A DNA stretch of 64,000 bases. Origin: Chitinophaga pendula (GTDB taxonomy: Bacteria; Bacteroidota; Bacteroidia; Chitinophagales; Chitinophagaceae). Made by a program: the position numbers and the translations under genes. Of this stretch, positions 60,728-64,000 are shown piece after piece. The number at the start of each line of letters is the position of its first letter. Positions within the stretch are counted from its first letter, which is position 1. The stretch lies in assembly GCF_020386615.1 (NCBI RefSeq), contig NZ_CP077769.1, positions 2,976,001 to 3,040,000 on the forward strand. The letters run 5' to 3'. A model generated the notes under the pieces. The model saw nothing but the letters and a program-made list of their open reading frames with translations, ran no database searches and had not been told where the DNA came from.

Positions 60728-61890
60728 TCATTTACATTAACAAAGCTTTCGCTGTCGACCAGGTATTGTGCGTTGACGGCGACGGTATCTGTTGTGGTGA
60801 GTCCTTCTTTTATCTGTATCAGGTTGCCATTGCTGATGCCGGCGGTAATTTTTCTGGCGTGGAAGCTGGCGTCATGTTTTACGAAGACGGCTTTCTCCAT
60901 GCCGAGTGAGATGACGGCGGATTGTGGCAGGAAGTAGCCCTGCCGGCCATCGCTGAATACGGTGGCGCTCACTTCGCTGCCGATGGGGAGGTGTAGTTTG
61001 TTATTATCGAAGTATACCCGGGCGGTGAGTTGGCGGCTGTCTGCTTTGTAGAAGGGGGCGATGTAGCTGATCTGGGCCCGGAAGCCTTCCTGTTTGCCGG
61101 AGGTTGGAGTGATGCGTACGCGGTCGCCTAATTTGACCAATGTTTCCTGTTCGGGAAACAGGTATAATTCGGCCCATGCCTGTGCGGGGTTATTGACTTC
61201 GAATATGGCCTGTCCCTGTTCGATGTACATGCCTTCTTTGACCGGCAGTTCGGCGGTCTGTGGGATGGTGCTTGTCATGGGAGCTGCGGCTGTTGCTCCC
61301 ATGGTAGCGCCGGCGCCAGCTGCTTCATGTATATGACCGCTGTAGGGGCTATATACGGTGAAGGTGTAAACGGGTTTGCGGGCTGCGATGACCTGTTGCA
61401 ATTGCCGTGGGGCTACCCCCAGGAGGAGCAGTTTTTGTTTGGCTGCTTCGAGGAGGGGTGTATTGGAGGCCTCCTGTTGGAGGAGCAGTAGTAGTTGTTG
61501 TTGGGCATTGAGTAGTGCTGGGCTATATATTTCCATGACGGGGTCGCCTTTTTGAATGTCCTGGTAGCGGCGTTTGATATATAGTTTTTCTATCCTGCCT
61601 GCTACCCTGGCAGCGATGGTACCTATCTTCCTGGTATCGTAGCCGATGAATCCCTGTATGGTAAGTATTTCCGGCACTTCCTGTTGTTTGATGACGGTGA
61701 CTGGCAGCTGTGCCAGTACGGCCTTATTGGTAGGCTGTAGTTGTGCATCGAGGCTGATGCCTGCGGTAGCGATATGTTGCTGGTGTGCGGTATGCTTCTC
61801 TCCTGCTGGTTTGGAGGATTGGCGGCATGCGGCCCATCCGGCGACGATGAGGAGTAATGCGTATAGACGTTGATGATATTTTATCTGCAT
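60724..61890 (-). CDS. CusB-like efflux adaptor (periplasmic membrane-fusion protein)
   Basis: 388 residues. Lipoprotein signal with Cys22 (AGWAAC), adaptor domains including TIQGFIGYDTRKIGTIAARV and IYSPALLNAQQQLLLLLQQE, a Met/Ala-rich insert (AAGAGATMGATAAAPMTST) and a C-terminal KITAGISNGNLIQIKEGLTT. It has no Cys-rich metal domain, unlike the second adaptor. Two adaptors in one operon is uncommon. The TolC-like gene ends eight bases before its ATG. Confidence 0.9.
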   Translation of the reverse strand: MQIKYHQRLYALLLIVAGWAACRQSSKPAGEKHTAHQQHIATAGISLDAQLQPTNKAVLAQLPVTVIKQQEVPEILTIQGFIGYDTRKIGTIAARVAGRIEKLYIKRRYQDIQKGDPVMEIYSPALLNAQQQLLLLLQQEASNTPLLEAAKQKLLLLGVAPRQLQQVIAARKPVYTFTVYSPYSGHIHEAAGAGATMGATAAAPMTSTIPQTAELPVKEGMYIEQGQAIFEVNNPAQAWAELYLFPEQETLVKLGDRVRITPTSGKQEGFRAQISYIAPFYKADSRQLTARVYFDNNKLHLPIGSEVSATVFSDGRQGYFLPQSAVISLGMEKAVFVKHDASFHARKITAGISNGNLIQIKEGLTTTDTVAVNAQYLVDSESFVNVNE

Positions 61891-61898
61891 GGCGGATG

Positions 61899-63167
61899 TT
61901 ATTTAATTTCCAGTACTTTTTCGAGTTGTACCTGTGCCATCAGTACTTGCTGTAGTTGGTCGAGGTATTGCTGTTGTGCCATATTGAGTGTTTCCCAGGC
62001 GTCGAACAGCATGAATAGTTCTTCGGTATTTTGTTCGTAGGCCAGTTGCATGCTTTGGTAGTTTCGTTTCAGGGCGGGAAGGATATTGTTCTCGTACAGA
62101 GCAACCTGGCGGCGGGCGGTTTCCATTTCTGCGCGCATGCCGAAAGCCATGCCGGTGGCTTCATTGAGCAGCATATTTTTTTGTGCTGTCAGTGCTTCTT
62201 GTTTCCATTGGAGGCTTTCTATTTTGGCTTTGTTCATTTTTGATGCCCATGATACGAACGGGAGTTTGACCATTCCCATGAGGGAGAATTGTGCTGGTTG
62301 GCCACCGAATCCGAACATATGATCGTATTTGACGCCGAAGTCGGGTTTTAGTTTGGCTTTTTCTGCTACCTGCTGGAGGCTGGCGAGGCGGATATCCTGT
62401 TCGATGGCTTTGATATCGCTGCGAGCTTGCATCATGGTGGCGGTATCGATGAGTTGTGCGGAGTAGTCGTGGATGATATAGGCGGTATCTATATCGTATT
62501 CGGTCATGCTGTTGCGGTTCATGAGGGTGTTGAGGCGGATGCGGCGTTGTCTGATCTCGTTGCTGGTCATTTGCCGCATTTTGGCGACGTTGCCGAGGGC
62601 TGCCTGAGCTTTGTAGTAGCCATTGACTTTGTCGAGGCCATTTTTGAACCGTAGTTCTGCGCTACGGAGCATGAAATGGAGGAGGCGTTCATTTTCGTTG
62701 ATGACGGTTAGTTTTTTCTTCATGATGAGCCATTCGAAGTAGAATTGTTTGGCCTGGGCGAGCAGTTCGTTGAGGGCGGCACTTTTCTTTTCTTTTTCTA
62801 CGGCGGACATGGCGCCCATGAATGCTGCTTCGGTGTTTTGTTTCTTTTTTGACGGGATCATCTGTTCGCCGGAGATCATGAATGAGCCCATACCGGTGGT
62901 TCCCATCATGGGATCGCGTTTCCACATTTGTACATTATACGGTGTCATGAAGAATCCTGCGCCTACCTGTGGTGGCATCCAGCTACGGGCGCCTTTAGCG
63001 GCGGCATCCATGGACCGGGCTTCGGCGTCGTACATCTGGAGGGCCGGGTTGGCGGTGGCGATGCGTGACAGTATGTCTTCGAGGCGTTCTGTTTGTTGTG
63101 CCTGTGTCTGTGTGCGTGTTAAGGTGATTGTTAAGGTGAATGCTATTATTAAAAGGATCTGTTTCAT
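61899..63167 (-). CDS. TolC-family outer-membrane efflux channel
   Basis: 422 residues. Signal peptide (about 1-23) and the TolC helical repeats (RLEDILSRIATANPALQMYD, QEALTAQKNMLLNEATGMAF, LYENNILPALKRNYQSMQLA). It would form the outer-membrane exit for the CusA-type pump. ATG 63167 begins five bases after the pump gene's stop; a TTG three codons upstream is possible. Met-rich segments (MWKRDPMMGTTGMGSFM) may help bind copper. Confidence 0.9.
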   Translation of the reverse strand: MKQILLIIAFTLTITLTRTQTQAQQTERLEDILSRIATANPALQMYDAEARSMDAAAKGARSWMPPQVGAGFFMTPYNVQMWKRDPMMGTTGMGSFMISGEQMIPSKKKQNTEAAFMGAMSAVEKEKKSAALNELLAQAKQFYFEWLIMKKKLTVINENERLLHFMLRSAELRFKNGLDKVNGYYKAQAALGNVAKMRQMTSNEIRQRRIRLNTLMNRNSMTEYDIDTAYIIHDYSAQLIDTATMMQARSDIKAIEQDIRLASLQQVAEKAKLKPDFGVKYDHMFGFGGQPAQFSLMGMVKLPFVSWASKMNKAKIESLQWKQEALTAQKNMLLNEATGMAFGMRAEMETARRQVALYENNILPALKRNYQSMQLAYEQNTEELFMLFDAWETLNMAQQQYLDQLQQVLMAQVQLEKVLEIK

Positions 63168-63172
63168 ACTTA

Positions 63173-64000
63173 TCAATGTTTTACTTCCAGTACATCTATC
63201 TTTCCATGTTTGCGCAGTTCATATTCTTTTACCATCAGGAAGATGAGTGGGGTGACGAGGAGGATATGTGTGGAGGAGGTGAGTACTCCACCTATCATGG
63301 GCAGTACGATGGGTTTCATGACATCGCTGCCGATGCCATGGCTCCAGAGAATGGGTGCCAGTCCGAAGAGGGATACGCATACGGTCATGATTTTGGGGCG
63401 CAGGCGTTTGGCGGCGCCGGCGATGACATATTCGCGGAGGTCGTCCCGGGTGATGGTGTCGCGGGAGTTGCCTTTGAGGGTTACCAGTTGCTGCATGGCA
63501 TCGTTGAGATAGATGACCATGACGATACCTGTTTCTACGGCGAGGCCGAATAAGGCGATGAATCCTACGGCGACGGCGACGGACAGGTTGACGCCATAGA
63601 ACCATATCATGTAGGCTCCTCCTATCAGTGCAAACGGGATGGATATGAGGCTAAAGAAGGCTTCTCTGGCGGAGTGGAAGGCGAAGTACATGCAAGCGAA
63701 GATGATGAGTATTACGACCGGCAATATTAATTTGAGGGTACGTTCGCCACGGATGAGGTTTTCGTACTGGCCGCTCCATTCTATGAAGTAGCCTTTGGGC
63801 AGTTGTTTAACTAATGCTTCCAGCTGACGTTGTGCGTCGGTGACGGTGCTGCCGAGGTCTCTGCCGCGGACATTGAACAGTACGGTGCCTCTGAGCAATG
63901 CGTTTTCGGAGCTGATCATGGGGGCTCCTTCGGAGAGTCTGATATCGGCGACGGCTTCGAGGGGTACGGGGCCGAAGTCCATGGTGTTGACCGGGAGGCG
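63173..64000 (-). CDS. CusA/CzcA-family heavy-metal RND pump, partial
   Basis: Only the C-terminal 275 residues are in the window; the N-terminus lies beyond 64000. Visible are the end of the periplasmic domain (FGPVPLEAVADIRLSEGAPM, GRDLGSTVTDAQRQLEALVK) and the last transmembrane helices (ALFGLAVETGIVMVIYLNDA, RPKIMTVCVSLFGLAPILWS). These match CusA-type proton-driven Cu(I)/Ag(I) pumps. It heads the operon pump-TolC-adaptor-adaptor-Csp, all on the minus strand with gaps under 50 bases. Upstream control is outside the window. Confidence 0.93.
   Translation of the reverse strand, partial: RLPVNTMDFGPVPLEAVADIRLSEGAPMISSENALLRGTVLFNVRGRDLGSTVTDAQRQLEALVKQLPKGYFIEWSGQYENLIRGERTLKLILPVVILIIFACMYFAFHSAREAFFSLISIPFALIGGAYMIWFYGVNLSVAVAVGFIALFGLAVETGIVMVIYLNDAMQQLVTLKGNSRDTITRDDLREYVIAGAAKRLRPKIMTVCVSLFGLAPILWSHGIGSDVMKPIVLPMIGGVLTSSTHILLVTPLIFLMVKEYELRKHGKIDVLEVKH

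Noticed and set aside
1..64000. tRNA, rRNA, CRISPR arrays, insertion sequences, prophage genes
   Set aside because: No cloverleaf, rRNA signature, regularly spaced repeat array, transposase or phage structural gene was recognised on either strand.

Overview
The window looks like chromosomal DNA of a Bacteroidota bacterium, most likely a Chitinophaga-like member of the Chitinophagaceae (inference, no search was run). Supporting signs are three FecI-type ECF sigma factors, two of them with FecR anti-sigma factors, SusC/SusD and other TonB-dependent receptors, Bacteroidota-specific families (DUF3276, DUF4142, DUF4249, DUF4397), few Shine-Dalgarno sequences, and the -7 promoter box TAnnTTTG seen upstream of many genes. 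No tRNA, rRNA, CRISPR array or transposase gene was seen.

Layout. 0.1-8.7 kb: an ECF sigma gene at the left edge, a small DMT-family protein, a secreted carboxypeptidase-regulatory-like protein, then sigma/FecR/SusC-like receptor followed by an S8 lipoprotein protease instead of a SusD. 8.8-22.3 kb: mostly housekeeping: pyrB, pyrR (with an attenuator-like leader), a Bcp-type peroxiredoxin, delta-1-pyrroline-5-carboxylate dehydrogenase, prfB with a programmed frameshift, a TspO-related membrane protein, pgi, a PUR-alpha-like protein, an ABC exporter, purC, a Rof-like protein and an amidohydrolase. 22.4-28.6 kb: an ArsR gene with an oxidoreductase, a TetR/TetX-like monooxygenase/dehydrogenase operon, a small double-glycine-leader Cys-rich peptide gene, a relic of a macrodomain gene, an 11-bp phased repeat, and a DEDDh exonuclease-GIY-YIG fusion.

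28.9-46.7 kb: a stress-type cluster (YceI, glyoxalase-fold dioxygenase, OsmC, CDGSH/4Fe-4S protein, GNAT), a split YeeE/YedE transporter, DUF4142, GH20 beta-hexosaminidase, DoxX, two Crp/Fnr regulators, an esterase, an HD protein, GNAT, DUF389, a methyltransferase, a PfkB sugar kinase, a DEAD-box helicase with a large leader hairpin, an EamA exporter with a structured leader, and an Old Yellow Enzyme. 46.8-59.1 kb: a SusD/SusC pair divergent from a sigma/FecR/TonB-receptor/DUF4249/DUF4397 locus. 59.1-64 kb: a copper/heavy-metal efflux operon (CusA cut by the window end, TolC-like, two CusB-like adaptors, and a Cys-rich copper-storage-like protein).

The least ordinary stretch is 26.4-27.2 kb. 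It combines a divergent TetR operator, an orphan peptide precursor with its own terminator, a gene relic, and a repeat element that has a second copy at the left edge of the window. Several untranslated leaders (pyrR, the DEAD-box helicase, EamA) have fold patterns typical of RNA-level control. All of these were found by eye and would need folding and comparative tests.
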